Made by a program: the position numbers and the translations under genes. A stretch of DNA of 18,525 nt, from assembly GCA_964489135.1 (NCBI GenBank), contig CAZAXK010000009.1:1-18525 (forward strand), given 5' to 3'. The notes under the pieces are model-generated. The model was not told the origin of the DNA. It was given only the letters and a program-made list of their open reading frames with translations, and ran no database searches. Below, piece by piece: positions 7,638 to 14,348 of this stretch (positions are counted from its first letter, which is position 1; every line of letters starts with the position of its first letter). The DNA comes from JBBTQZ01 sp964489135. GTDB lineage: Bacteria; Patescibacteriota; Minisyncoccia; Phycocordibacterales; WO2-35-19.

Positions 7638-8558
7638 ATGGCATTTGAATTTTTCAGACCAAAAATAAAAGTGGCGACCCACAGTGGGAGCTTTCACCCT
7701 GACGATGTTTTTGCTTGCGCCACCCTGTCTTTGTGGGCAGAAAAGCAGGGGCAGGCAATCACTATTACTCGGACGCGCGACAAAGATGTGATAGAAAGGG
7801 CGGACATTGTCGTTGATGTGGGAATGGTTTATGATCCCGACAAAAACCGCTTCGACCACCATCAAGTGGGAGGCGCCGGTAGGCGCGAGAACTCTGTCGC
7901 TTACGCTTCTTTTGGTTTAGTTTGGAAAAAATTCGGCAAGGAAGTATGTGGTGAGAGCGAGATCGCAGACATTGTGGAGCGAGAATTGGTGGTTGCGATA
8001 GATGCGAAAGACAATGGTGTGAACATCTCTACCCCTGCAATCGAAGGGGTCTCTGATTATGGTATCGACAAAATGATCGGTAGCTTCAACCCGACTTGGC
8101 TTGAAGGGGGCGAGTCCATTGATCCAATTTTCCGCAAAATGGTTTCGCTTGGCAAGGAAGTAATAATGAGAAATATTGCTCTAGCTCGCGCTGCAGTGTT
8201 GGGGGCCGAAATGGTAAGAGAAGAAGTGGTGAAGCAAGGCGACTCACCTATCCTAATACTCGAGCGTTATGTAGACTGGGAGAAAGAAGTGTCCAAACAC
8301 CAACATATAAAATTTGTGGTTTATAAACATCGCAATGGGTCCGACTGGGCTATCCAAGTCGGTCGCAATAATCCCGAAGACTACAACTCCGATCGCGCCA
8401 GCTTCCCCAAAAGTTGGCAAGGGTTGCGCGACGGCGAGCTTTCTAAAGTTATTGGCATAGAAGACGCGATTTTCTGCGCCAACGGTGGCTGGTATGCAGT
8501 TGCCCGTTCCAAAGATTCAGCCATTCGCATGGCCCAAATGGCTTTAGCTCAATCCTAG
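7638..8558 (+). CDS. MYG1 family (UPF0160) DHH-type metal-dependent nuclease
   Basis: The 306-residue product matches the MYG1 family along its length. HSGSFHPDDVFA is at 15-26, DVGMVYDP at 60-67 and the DHHQ metal-binding motif at 73-76; SFGLVWKKFG follows at about 91-100. A C-terminal domain has WAIQVGR and CANGGWYAVARS. Eukaryotic MYG1 is described as a 3'-5' RNA exonuclease of nucleus and mitochondria; the bacterial role is not established, so nuclease or phosphoesterase activity is inferred from the DHH-like residues. It is the only plus-strand gene between 1 and 13,691. Its stop shares a CTAG with the comM stop on the other strand, with no terminator between them. Confidence 0.9.
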   Translation: MAFEFFRPKIKVATHSGSFHPDDVFACATLSLWAEKQGQAITITRTRDKDVIERADIVVDVGMVYDPDKNRFDHHQVGGAGRRENSVAYASFGLVWKKFGKEVCGESEIADIVERELVVAIDAKDNGVNISTPAIEGVSDYGIDKMIGSFNPTWLEGGESIDPIFRKMVSLGKEVIMRNIALARAAVLGAEMVREEVVKQGDSPILILERYVDWEKEVSKHQHIKFVVYKHRNGSDWAIQVGRNNPEDYNSDRASFPKSWQGLRDGELSKVIGIEDAIFCANGGWYAVARSKDSAIRMAQMALAQS

Positions 8559-10087
8559 ACCTGCGCTTTGGGGCGGTAGGAGATGGCTTCAAGGATGTGG
8601 TCGCGAGAGATTTCTGAAGCTCCATCAAGGTCGGCAATGGTCCGTCCAAGCTTGATAAGTTTGTGGTAAGAGCGGGCCGAAAGGTCGAGCGAGCGTGCTG
8701 AGCGGTTCAGAATATCTTTGACCTCATCGGATATTTGGAGAATCGAAATGATATCTCGTGCGTTCATCTCGGCGTTGGTACTTATTTTGCGACCCGCTTT
8801 TCTGAAGCGCTCCTCTTGTATTCGGCGGGCTTGGTTTATTCTTTTTCTCATCGGCTCACTTTCGCTCTCCCCCGCTTTCTCTGTAAGCTTGTCGTGGTCT
8901 ACTTTAGAAACCTCGGTCCAGATATCAATACGATCAATGATCGGTCCAGAAATCTTTCTACGATATCTTTCGATCTGCAGGGCGCTACAAATACAGGGCT
9001 TGCCTTTGATGCCGAAGTTGCCACAGGGGCACGGATTCATGGCGGCGACCAAAATAAAATGCGCTGGAAACTTTACCGTACCTTTGGCTCTCGACACCGA
9101 AACAACTCTTTCCTCAAGTGGTTCGCGGAGTCCCTCGATGGTTTTGTTGTCGAACTCGGGGAATTCGTCGAGAAAAAGCACACCTTTGTGTGCAAGGGTT
9201 ATCTCGCCGGGGCGCGGGTTCGCTCCACCACCTATGAGAGATACATAGGAAGATGTATGGTGAGGTGAACGAAAAGGTCGTTCAAAGACCAATTCTTCAT
9301 GCAGGGCGCCGGCGATCGAGTGGATTTCGGTTACTTCCATCAGCTCGTCGAAGGAAAGTGGGGGCAGTATACCAGCAAGAGCTTTGGCGAGCATGGTCTT
9401 GCCCGTTCCGGGTGGCCCATAAAGACAGATGTTGTGTCCGCCCGCTGCCGCAATTTGGAGCGCTCTTTTGGCGCCTTCCTGCCCTTTTATGTCAGCGAGA
9501 TCCAAATTGATGGTGTGGCTGGTTTTTATTTCTTGCTTGTTTTCCTTTTTGATTTTGTATGACGACTCAGTCATGGAAAGATGGTCTACTATCTCTCGGA
9601 GATGTGATGCGCCGTATATCGCTATGCCGTCGATAAGCGATGCCTCCATAGCGTTTTCTTTCGGTAAAAATATTTCGCGAAATCCGGCTTGCTTGGCCTT
9701 GCGAGCGAAGGCAAGCGCCCCCCTCACTTTGCGTATACTGCCGTCGAGCGAAAGCTCGCCTAAAAACATTATTTTTTCTGGATCAAAGGCCACATCTCCG
9801 TTCGCCAAAAGATAAGCCAAGGCCATAGCGACGTCGAGTCCTGCCCCTTCCTTTTTTATTTCAGCTGGAGCAAGCGAGATAACAACTTTGTGGTTCTGAG
9901 ATTTGGGCGACTCAAAACCAGAATTTTTGATAGCTGCACTTATCCTGTCTTTTGCTTCCTCGACGGCTTTGTCGGGTAGACCGACGATTGAAAAAGCATA
10001 AAGACCTCGTGAGAGGTCTGCTTCAACATCGACTATGTAGGGCTTTAAGAGAAAAGTCTGAGCACTGTAGACTTTGGCATAGCTCAT
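8555..10087 (-). CDS. comM: YifB/ComM family Mg-chelatase-like AAA+ ATPase
   Basis: This 510-residue protein shows the full ComM layout. The N-terminal Lon-protease-like ChlI domain (about 1-170) includes FSIVGLPDKAVEEAKDR and LGELSLDGSIR. The AAA+ core has Walker A GPPGTGKT at 224-231, Walker B VLFLDE at 303-308, FRSPHHTSS at about 272-280, a cysteine cluster (C353, C355, C365, C367) around NPCPCG, and DRIDI near 385-389 with the likely arginine finger. The C-terminal Mg-chelatase domain ends the protein. ComM is a hexameric branch-migration helicase that helps integrate imported single-stranded DNA during natural transformation. It starts one base after the dksA/traR-like stop, so translation is likely coupled. 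Its presence fits a lineage that may depend on DNA uptake, which is inference. Confidence 0.95.
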   Translation of the reverse strand: MSYAKVYSAQTFLLKPYIVDVEADLSRGLYAFSIVGLPDKAVEEAKDRISAAIKNSGFESPKSQNHKVVISLAPAEIKKEGAGLDVAMALAYLLANGDVAFDPEKIMFLGELSLDGSIRKVRGALAFARKAKQAGFREIFLPKENAMEASLIDGIAIYGASHLREIVDHLSMTESSYKIKKENKQEIKTSHTINLDLADIKGQEGAKRALQIAAAGGHNICLYGPPGTGKTMLAKALAGILPPLSFDELMEVTEIHSIAGALHEELVFERPFRSPHHTSSYVSLIGGGANPRPGEITLAHKGVLFLDEFPEFDNKTIEGLREPLEERVVSVSRAKGTVKFPAHFILVAAMNPCPCGNFGIKGKPCICSALQIERYRRKISGPIIDRIDIWTEVSKVDHDKLTEKAGESESEPMRKRINQARRIQEERFRKAGRKISTNAEMNARDIISILQISDEVKDILNRSARSLDLSARSYHKLIKLGRTIADLDGASEISRDHILEAISYRPKAQV

Positions 10088-10088
10088 T

Positions 10089-10451
10089 TTATTCCATGTG
10101 CTTCTTGCAGGTTGTGGCGGAAGGATTGGCTTCTAGTCGGTCGAGTTCGATTGGTTCGTCCCCTACCTCGCATATCCCATAAGTACCCTGTTCAATTTTA
10201 TCGAGTGCCTTCTTTATGTCGGCGAGCTTGCTTTCGAGTTCGCTTACAATAGCGGTATTTTCCTCGAGCTCCTCTATTTTGTCGGCGGTTTCGTTCGAAT
10301 CGGCGCTGTCGGGAAAATCAGAAGAATTGCCCTCCCAATCGTCCTTTCTTTGAGGGTTTCTTTGACCGATTCTATCCAGCTCCTCTCGTACTTGAGCAAG
10401 CTCCTGCTCAAGCTTTGACCGAAAAATGTTTGTGTCTAATTCTCGCTCCAT
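10089..10451 (-). CDS. DksA/TraR-like regulator with degenerate zinc site
   Basis: From the ATG at 10449-10451 the product is 120 residues. It has a coiled coil (about 1-88, with EELDRIGQRNPQRKDDW and an acidic DFPDSADSNETADK turn), then KIEQGTYGICEVGDEPIELD and a tail ending SATTCKKHME. DksA/TraR proteins enter the secondary channel of RNA polymerase and tune promoters, often with (p)ppGpp. The family zinc site is four cysteines spaced CX2C-X17-CX2C. Here the spacing is exact, but the residues are C94, G97, C115 and H118, so two cysteines are replaced. A longer frame from 10502 overlaps the upstream gene and adds unrelated residues; I rejected that start. The gene lies 25 bases after the membrane-protein gene and one base before comM. 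Confidence 0.88.
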   Translation of the reverse strand: MERELDTNIFRSKLEQELAQVREELDRIGQRNPQRKDDWEGNSSDFPDSADSNETADKIEELEENTAIVSELESKLADIKKALDKIEQGTYGICEVGDEPIELDRLEANPSATTCKKHME

Positions 10452-10460
10452 AACCCCTAC

Positions 10461-10469
10461 AGTATAGCA
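10461..10469 (-). promoter_or_regulatory. Extended -10 element before the dksA/traR-like gene
   Basis: On the minus strand TGC is followed by TATACT, an extended -10, in the 25-base gap after the membrane-protein stop. Nine bases separate it from the ATG at 10451, so a transcript from here would be leaderless or nearly so. It would let the regulator and comM be made without reading through pnp. Confidence 0.45.
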
Positions 10470-10476
10470 CAAAAGC

Positions 10477-11346
10477 TCAGCGGGCAACAGCTCTAGAAGC
10501 ATAAAGGGAGGAGATATCCGCCAAAGCCTTCGCTGTGTCGGTTATGAGAATTGTGTTTTTGTCCATAAATGTATAGCCCATTACGAAATCATCTTGATTT
10601 TCCGTATTGGTAAGAGCTCTCACGTCTTTGTTTTTGATTATCAAATCCTTCCAAACATAAGTCGCTCCACTCGATCGCCTTTCAAAGAATGGTAAGTCCG
10701 TTTCCATCCTTTTTTCCCATTCGAGTAAACCCGAAAAAGCCAAACCAAACTCCTGTGTTTTTAGCAAAAGAAATGTCGAGCGACTTGATTCGGAGAAATA
10801 AACTCCGAGCGAAAAAATCCCAAGATTTCGCACGAACCCATTGGGCAATTCTGCTTGCGTTAGTTTCAGGAAATCCTCAGCATTCTCCAGACGCTTGCCG
10901 TCGAGTGTCTCGATATTTGCAGTGACTATACCAGTGCCGTTAATCTTTTGGAGTTCGCTTTTAAGGTTATCTCTGGTGGCGCCCGAGATGGTAATTTGAT
11001 TGTTCGCAGAAATTATTTCTTCGGTGGAAATTGGCTTGACGTCAGGATTGCTTTGTATGGCCCTAAATACGAAGAGTAAAGCAAAAGCGCTTCCGGCCAA
11101 GAGAATTATTCCAAGGAAAACGCTCACCATGCTGACTGGTAAGTTTGACGGCTCGGGGAGTTTGACTGGTTTGTCTTCTTCCTTTTTGACCTTCTCTTTT
11201 ATGGCGATCGTCGCTACTGATTCGTTTTGGCTCTTTATTGCCTCTGCTACATCGCCTTGATAGGTGCGCAAAGACTGGAGAGGCCTATCTTTGTGCAAAA
11301 GATCGGCGGAGCTTTGCTCGTTCTTTTGTCTGTCGTTCTCTTCCAT
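10477..11346 (-). CDS. Conserved single-pass membrane protein, function unknown
   Basis: This protein has 289 residues from the ATG at 11346; a GTG three bases earlier (11349) is an alternative start. Residues 1-70 are charged and hydrophilic, including LRTYQGDVAEAIKSQNESV, a stretch I associate with CPR proteins. One membrane segment (about 74-96, VSMVSVFLGIILLAGSAFALLF) follows. The remaining ~190 residues are predicted outside, with mixed alpha/beta character and no cysteine pattern. It follows pnp by about 25 bases and precedes the dksA/traR-like gene by 25, so it belongs to the same minus-strand unit. An extended -10 lies 7 bases upstream. The stop is TGA, read as a normal stop. I do not recognise a family with a known job. 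Confidence 0.75.
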   Translation of the reverse strand: MEENDRQKNEQSSADLLHKDRPLQSLRTYQGDVAEAIKSQNESVATIAIKEKVKKEEDKPVKLPEPSNLPVSMVSVFLGIILLAGSAFALLFVFRAIQSNPDVKPISTEEIISANNQITISGATRDNLKSELQKINGTGIVTANIETLDGKRLENAEDFLKLTQAELPNGFVRNLGIFSLGVYFSESSRSTFLLLKTQEFGLAFSGLLEWEKRMETDLPFFERRSSGATYVWKDLIIKNKDVRALTNTENQDDFVMGYTFMDKNTILITDTAKALADISSLYASRAVAR

Positions 11347-11353
11347 CACCTGT

Positions 11354-11362
11354 ATTTTATCA
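11354..11362 (-). promoter_or_regulatory. Extended -10 element before the membrane-protein gene
   Basis: On the minus strand TGA is followed by TAAAAT (5 of 6 matches to the -10 consensus). It ends 7 bases before the ATG at 11346 and lies in the short gap after pnp. No strong -35 is seen. A start here would give a leaderless message. Confidence 0.4.
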
Positions 11363-11372
11363 CACAGAAAAA

Positions 11373-13469
11373 TTATTTTTTCTGGAAAAAGTTTGGATCG
11401 GCTTCTTTGATCGATAGCTTGAGTCGTCCTTTCTCATCAACATCCTTTACTACTACGGGCACTTGTAGGCCTACTCGGGCGTAGCTTTCAACTCTATCGA
11501 TTCGGAAACTGGCCATTTCAGAGACGTGTACCAAGCCATCTACTTTGGGCCCAAGCTTGACGATTACTCCAAAGTCGGCGACACGGACTATTTCACCCAC
11601 CATTCTATCCCCTACCTTAAATTCTTTGACTATTGATTCGATAGCGAGCTTGGCTTTCTCGGCGCCAACCGCTTCACCAGTTATGAAGATGGTGCCGTCC
11701 TCTTCGATATCAATTTCGACTCCGGTTGTGTCTTTTATTTCGTTTATAACTTTGCCACCGGTGCCAATCACCATTCCAATCTGATCCGGCCTGATTTGCA
11801 TAGTAAATATTCTTGGTGCGCGGGGGCTGAGCTCTGACCTTGGTTGAGATATTTCATTTTCTATAACACTCAGTATTTTGAGCCGAGCTTGTCGAGCTTT
11901 CTCAAACGCTTCTGCCAAAACCGGCAAGCTGATCCCATCAACTTTTACATCCATTTGGACCGCGGTTACCCCGTCTTTGGTGCCGGCCACCTTGAAGTCC
12001 ATATCACCATGCTCATCCTCCGGTCCTTGGATGTCAGTCAGGACCTTATATTTGTCCCCTTTCGACATCAGCCCCGAAGCAATACCTGCTACTGGTTTGC
12101 TAATTGGTACGCCAGCATCCATTAGGGCGAGCGTAGAAGCGCAGACCGAACCCATCGAGGTAGAGCCATTGCTCGATAAAGCTTCTGAAACGATGCGAAC
12201 CGTGTAAGGGAAGGATTCCTTCTTAGGGATTATTGGTAGGAGTGCTTTTTCGGCCAAGGCCCCGTGGCCGACCATTCGGCGGTTTGTTCCGCCTATTCTT
12301 CCAGTTTCCCCCACTGAAAATGGTGGGAAGTTGTAGTGGTGCATAAAGCGTTTGCTCTGCTGTGTTTCCATACCGTCGATAACTTGAGAATCACTGGGGG
12401 CTCCAAGTGTCAGGGCAGAAAAGATATGTGTCCCGCCGCGATAAAATATTCCCGAGCCATGAAGGACGGGAGAAATACCACCCGCTTTGGCATAAAGTGG
12501 GCGAAGCTCGTCGAAGCCTCTCCCATCAACACGCTTGTTATCCTCGAGACTAACTTTATGAACAAATTCGTTTATGGCTTCATGGAACATGTACCGTGCG
12601 GTTCGAGAATTTGCTTCCGGCAACTTTTCTGCCAAAACCTTGAACCACTCGTCTTCCAATTCATAAATCTTCTTCTTGCCCGGCTCACCGATTATGGTGC
12701 TAAGTTTGGGTCCGACTTCCTCGTTAAAGAGTTTTTGCAGATCTTCCGGAATTCCAATATCTTTTACTTCGATCTTGGTTTTGCCGATATCTCTGATTAT
12801 ATCTTCTTGGAATTTTTGGATTTTTATGAGCTCTGCATTGGCCTTTTCGAGCGCTTTCATCAAAGTTTCTTCCTTTGCTTCATTACCCCCGACCTCGATC
12901 ATGTTTATGGTGCCGTCTCGGCCACAAGCGACCAAGTCAAACTCGTAATTCTCATCCTCACGTTCTTTATAGGTTGGGTTTATTATAAATTCTTCACTTC
13001 CCTTCATCTTGCCAATGCGGACAGCGCCGACTGGTCCATTCCAAGGAATATGCGAAGTTGCGAGAGCAAGTGAGGATGCGATAACCCCGAGGATGTCTGG
13101 GTCATGTTCGTCGAGAGACAGGATGGTTACAACGACTTGCACCTCGTTGCGCATGTTTTGGTTAAAGAGTGGACGAATGGTTCTGTCAGTAATTCGGCCA
13201 GAAAGAATGGCTTCATCACTCGGCCTACCCTCCCTTCTGATAAATCGGCTACCCAAAATTTGTCCGGAAGCGTAAAAGCGTTCCTCGTATTCCACTGAGA
13301 GTGGGAAATAATCCGACTCCTTTTCGCCTTTCGACATAACCGCGGTCGCAAAGACGGTGGTGTTGCCATAGCGCAATAGGACAGAGCCGTGCGCATTTTC
13401 GGCCAAGTCGGTAAATTCGGCAATGAGTTTGTTGCCGTTTAGTTCGAGCTCATATTTCTTTGTTTGCAT
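11373..13469 (-). CDS. pnp: Polyribonucleotide nucleotidyltransferase (PNPase)
   Basis: The 698-residue product is full length. It has two RNase PH-like domains (about 1-230 and 310-530), with FYASGQILGSRFIRREGRPS in the first and GDMDFKVAGTKDGVTAVQMD near the active site of the second. A KH domain follows (IGMVIGTGGKVINEI), then an S1 domain (about 615-690, GEIVRVADFGVIVKL). PNPase degrades RNA 3' to 5' with phosphate and can add tails in reverse. It heads a minus-strand unit with a membrane protein, a dksA/traR-like gene and comM. AAGGA lies only one base before the ATG. The upstream leader folds into a long hairpin, described separately, which recalls the structured autoregulated pnp leader of E. 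coli. Confidence 0.97.
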   Translation of the reverse strand: MQTKKYELELNGNKLIAEFTDLAENAHGSVLLRYGNTTVFATAVMSKGEKESDYFPLSVEYEERFYASGQILGSRFIRREGRPSDEAILSGRITDRTIRPLFNQNMRNEVQVVVTILSLDEHDPDILGVIASSLALATSHIPWNGPVGAVRIGKMKGSEEFIINPTYKEREDENYEFDLVACGRDGTINMIEVGGNEAKEETLMKALEKANAELIKIQKFQEDIIRDIGKTKIEVKDIGIPEDLQKLFNEEVGPKLSTIIGEPGKKKIYELEDEWFKVLAEKLPEANSRTARYMFHEAINEFVHKVSLEDNKRVDGRGFDELRPLYAKAGGISPVLHGSGIFYRGGTHIFSALTLGAPSDSQVIDGMETQQSKRFMHHYNFPPFSVGETGRIGGTNRRMVGHGALAEKALLPIIPKKESFPYTVRIVSEALSSNGSTSMGSVCASTLALMDAGVPISKPVAGIASGLMSKGDKYKVLTDIQGPEDEHGDMDFKVAGTKDGVTAVQMDVKVDGISLPVLAEAFEKARQARLKILSVIENEISQPRSELSPRAPRIFTMQIRPDQIGMVIGTGGKVINEIKDTTGVEIDIEEDGTIFITGEAVGAEKAKLAIESIVKEFKVGDRMVGEIVRVADFGVIVKLGPKVDGLVHVSEMASFRIDRVESYARVGLQVPVVVKDVDEKGRLKLSIKEADPNFFQKK

Positions 13470-13491
13470 TTCCTTTTTAATTACACGTACA

Positions 13492-13556
13492 CGAGATCAA
13501 TTCTTGAAGCTACTGGCTTGCCCTCAAGCCACCAAGTTCAAAAATTGATAATCTCG
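13492..13556 (-). promoter_or_regulatory. Long imperfect hairpin in the pnp 5' leader
   Basis: The outer arms at 13492-13508 and 13537-13556 pair over about 16 positions, with a 3-base bulge and one mismatch. They enclose an inner 7-bp stem (TGGCTTG 13514-13520 with CAAGCCA 13525-13531) closed by a CCCT loop. It ends 22 bases before the pnp start. No T-run follows, so it is not an intrinsic terminator. By analogy with E. coli pnp, whose leader stem-loop is cut by RNase III and then acted on by PNPase, it may mediate autoregulation. The structure is seen; the role is inferred. Confidence 0.55.
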
Positions 13557-13593
13557 CTCTGCTTCTAATGTGCCCATCATATCAAAAATTGAT
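13538..13593. repeat. Direct repeat TCAAAAATTGAT, two copies
   Basis: Identical 12-mers lie at 13538-13549 and 13582-13593, 44 bases apart, or roughly four helical turns. Each is nearly self-complementary (TCAA-AAA-TTGA), and the second extends to ATCAA-AAA-TTGAT. The first copy is also the distal arm of the pnp leader hairpin. Spacing and symmetry would fit a dimeric regulator, but chance in AT-rich DNA is possible. Confidence 0.4.
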
Positions 13594-13627
13594 GAGAAGG
13601 AAAGTGGCATTTCGCAAACAATCTGGA

Positions 13628-13657
13628 TTGACACCAGTATAGCAAATTTGCTATACT
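13628..13657 (+). promoter_or_regulatory. Strong sigma70-type promoter of the toxin-antitoxin operon
   Basis: TTGACA at 13628-13633 is a perfect -35, followed after 18 bases by TATACT at 13652-13657 with an upstream TGC (extended -10). Transcription would begin near 13664, giving a leader of about 28 bases before the toxin ATG. The spacer and -10 lie inside the 24-bp palindrome. Confidence 0.75.
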
Positions 13658-13658
13658 G
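13635..13658. promoter_or_regulatory. Perfect 24-bp palindrome, probable operator
   Basis: The half-site CAGTATAGCAAA is followed without spacer by its exact reverse complement. It covers the -10 and most of the spacer of the plus-strand promoter. By symmetry it also puts an extended -10 (TGC TATACT) on the minus strand at 13636-13644, facing pnp. HTH antitoxins of this class usually bind such palindromes to repress their own operon. Binding here is inferred from position and family. Confidence 0.65.
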
Positions 13659-13691
13659 TGGCCAGTTGTTGTTTTGTTGTAGAATAACGGA

Positions 13692-14000
13692 ATGGAAAAC
13701 ATATTTGAGATATGTTTGTTTAAAAAAGTAGAGGAATTTATTTTGTCACTAAATCCTCAAGTGCAGTCTAAAATTTCTGGCTCCTTAAGTGCATTGGGAA
13801 GTAAAAAATTTGATGCAATTTATGTGAAGCTGTTGAAAGGAGAAATAAAGGAATTGAGGGTAAAAAAATACAGACTTATATTTTTTATTTATCGAAATAC
13901 CGTTTTTGTTTCGGGGATTTTTTACAAACAAAGCAACAAGACTCCGAAAAAGGTAATAGAAATGGCAGAAAAATATTACAAAATAATAACAAACCAATGA
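13692..14000 (+). CDS. higB: HigB/RelE-superfamily toxin (phage Gp49-like)
   Basis: The product is 102 residues. The pattern KLLKGEIKELRVKKYRLIFF, then IYRNTVFVSGIFYKQSNKTP, then KKVIEMAEKYYKI is the HigB/Gp49-like signature (ELR, YR, a hydrophobic strand, K-TP, then a helix with E and A). Such toxins are ribosome-dependent mRNA endonucleases. The order toxin first, antitoxin second, with a 4-base ATGA overlap, is the usual HigBA arrangement. The gene is much more AT-rich than its surroundings (89 of 300 G+C over 13,681-13,980 by hand count), suggesting horizontal arrival. No clear Shine-Dalgarno precedes the ATG. The family is well supported; activity is untested. Confidence 0.85.
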   Translation: MENIFEICLFKKVEEFILSLNPQVQSKISGSLSALGSKKFDAIYVKLLKGEIKELRVKKYRLIFFIYRNTVFVSGIFYKQSNKTPKKVIEMAEKYYKIITNQ

Positions 14001-14287
14001 AAACAATAAATGGAATCAAAACAGTTTCTTTTGGAGAAATGCTCAAGAAACAAATGAAAATTAAAGGGTTCAAAGAAGATTACCAAAAGGAAGTAGCTAG
14101 ATTAGATATGATTCACCAAATCAAACAAGCGAGACTAAAAAAGAGAATGACCCAAGAAGGGTTGGCCAAAAAAGCCGGAATGCCTCAGTCAGTCATAGCC
14201 CGACTCGAAAGTGGTCGCCAAGGTCTTTCCTTTGCTACCATAAGCCAAATTGCAACCGCTCTCGGCAAAAAGATCGAGCTTGTCTAG
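13997..14287 (+). CDS. higA: HigA-type XRE-family antitoxin
   Basis: The product is 96 residues. A helix-turn-helix of the XRE/Cro type occupies about residues 39-93, with QARLKKRMTQEGLAKKAGMP, then SVIARLESGRQGLS, ATISQIATALGKKIEL. The N-terminal ~35 residues (FGEMLKKQMKIKGFKEDYQK) probably wrap the toxin. It overlaps the toxin gene by four bases (ATGA), which suggests translational coupling. As an antitoxin it would neutralise the HigB-like protein and repress the operon by binding the palindrome at 13635-13658. It is also AT-rich at its start, rising in GC toward the C-terminus. Confidence 0.88.
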   Translation: MKTINGIKTVSFGEMLKKQMKIKGFKEDYQKEVARLDMIHQIKQARLKKRMTQEGLAKKAGMPQSVIARLESGRQGLSFATISQIATALGKKIELV

Positions 14288-14299
14288 ACCCCCCTATTT

Positions 14300-14322
14300 G
14301 AGCTATTTTCAGCTTGTTTTTT
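14300..14322 (+). terminator. Weak terminator-like hairpin after the antitoxin
   Basis: GAGCT at 14300-14304 can pair with AGCTT at 14311-14315 (five pairs, one G-U), followed by GTTTTTT. The stem is short, so termination would be partial at best. The T-run overlaps the -35 region of the next promoter. Confidence 0.3.
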
Positions 14323-14341
14323 GTGTGAAAAGTGTTATAAT
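14314..14341 (+). promoter_or_regulatory. Promoter of the small ORF/small RNA
   Basis: TTGTTT at 14314-14319 is followed after 16 bases by a perfect TATAAT at 14336-14341, with TGT just upstream (extended -10). The ATG at 14349 begins 8 bases after the end of the -10, so transcription would start at or next to the A of the ATG. Confidence 0.7.
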
Positions 14342-14348
14342 TAAAAGA

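Noticed and set aside
10452..10502. Longer start for the dksA/traR-like gene
   Set aside because: The extra 17 residues are hydrophobic and unlike the family, overlap the upstream gene, and span the extended -10.
12336..13073. 245-residue plus-strand frame opposite pnp
   Set aside because: No recognisable motif; the whole stretch is explained by the conserved PNPase on the other strand.
13635..13658. Palindrome considered as an intrinsic terminator
   Set aside because: It has no loop, is AT-rich, lacks a following T-run, and coincides with promoter elements.
14250..14348. Upstream extension of the small ORF (start at 14250)
   Set aside because: It runs through the antitoxin end and the TATAAT promoter; the transcript should begin at about 14348, so only the part from 14349 can be made.
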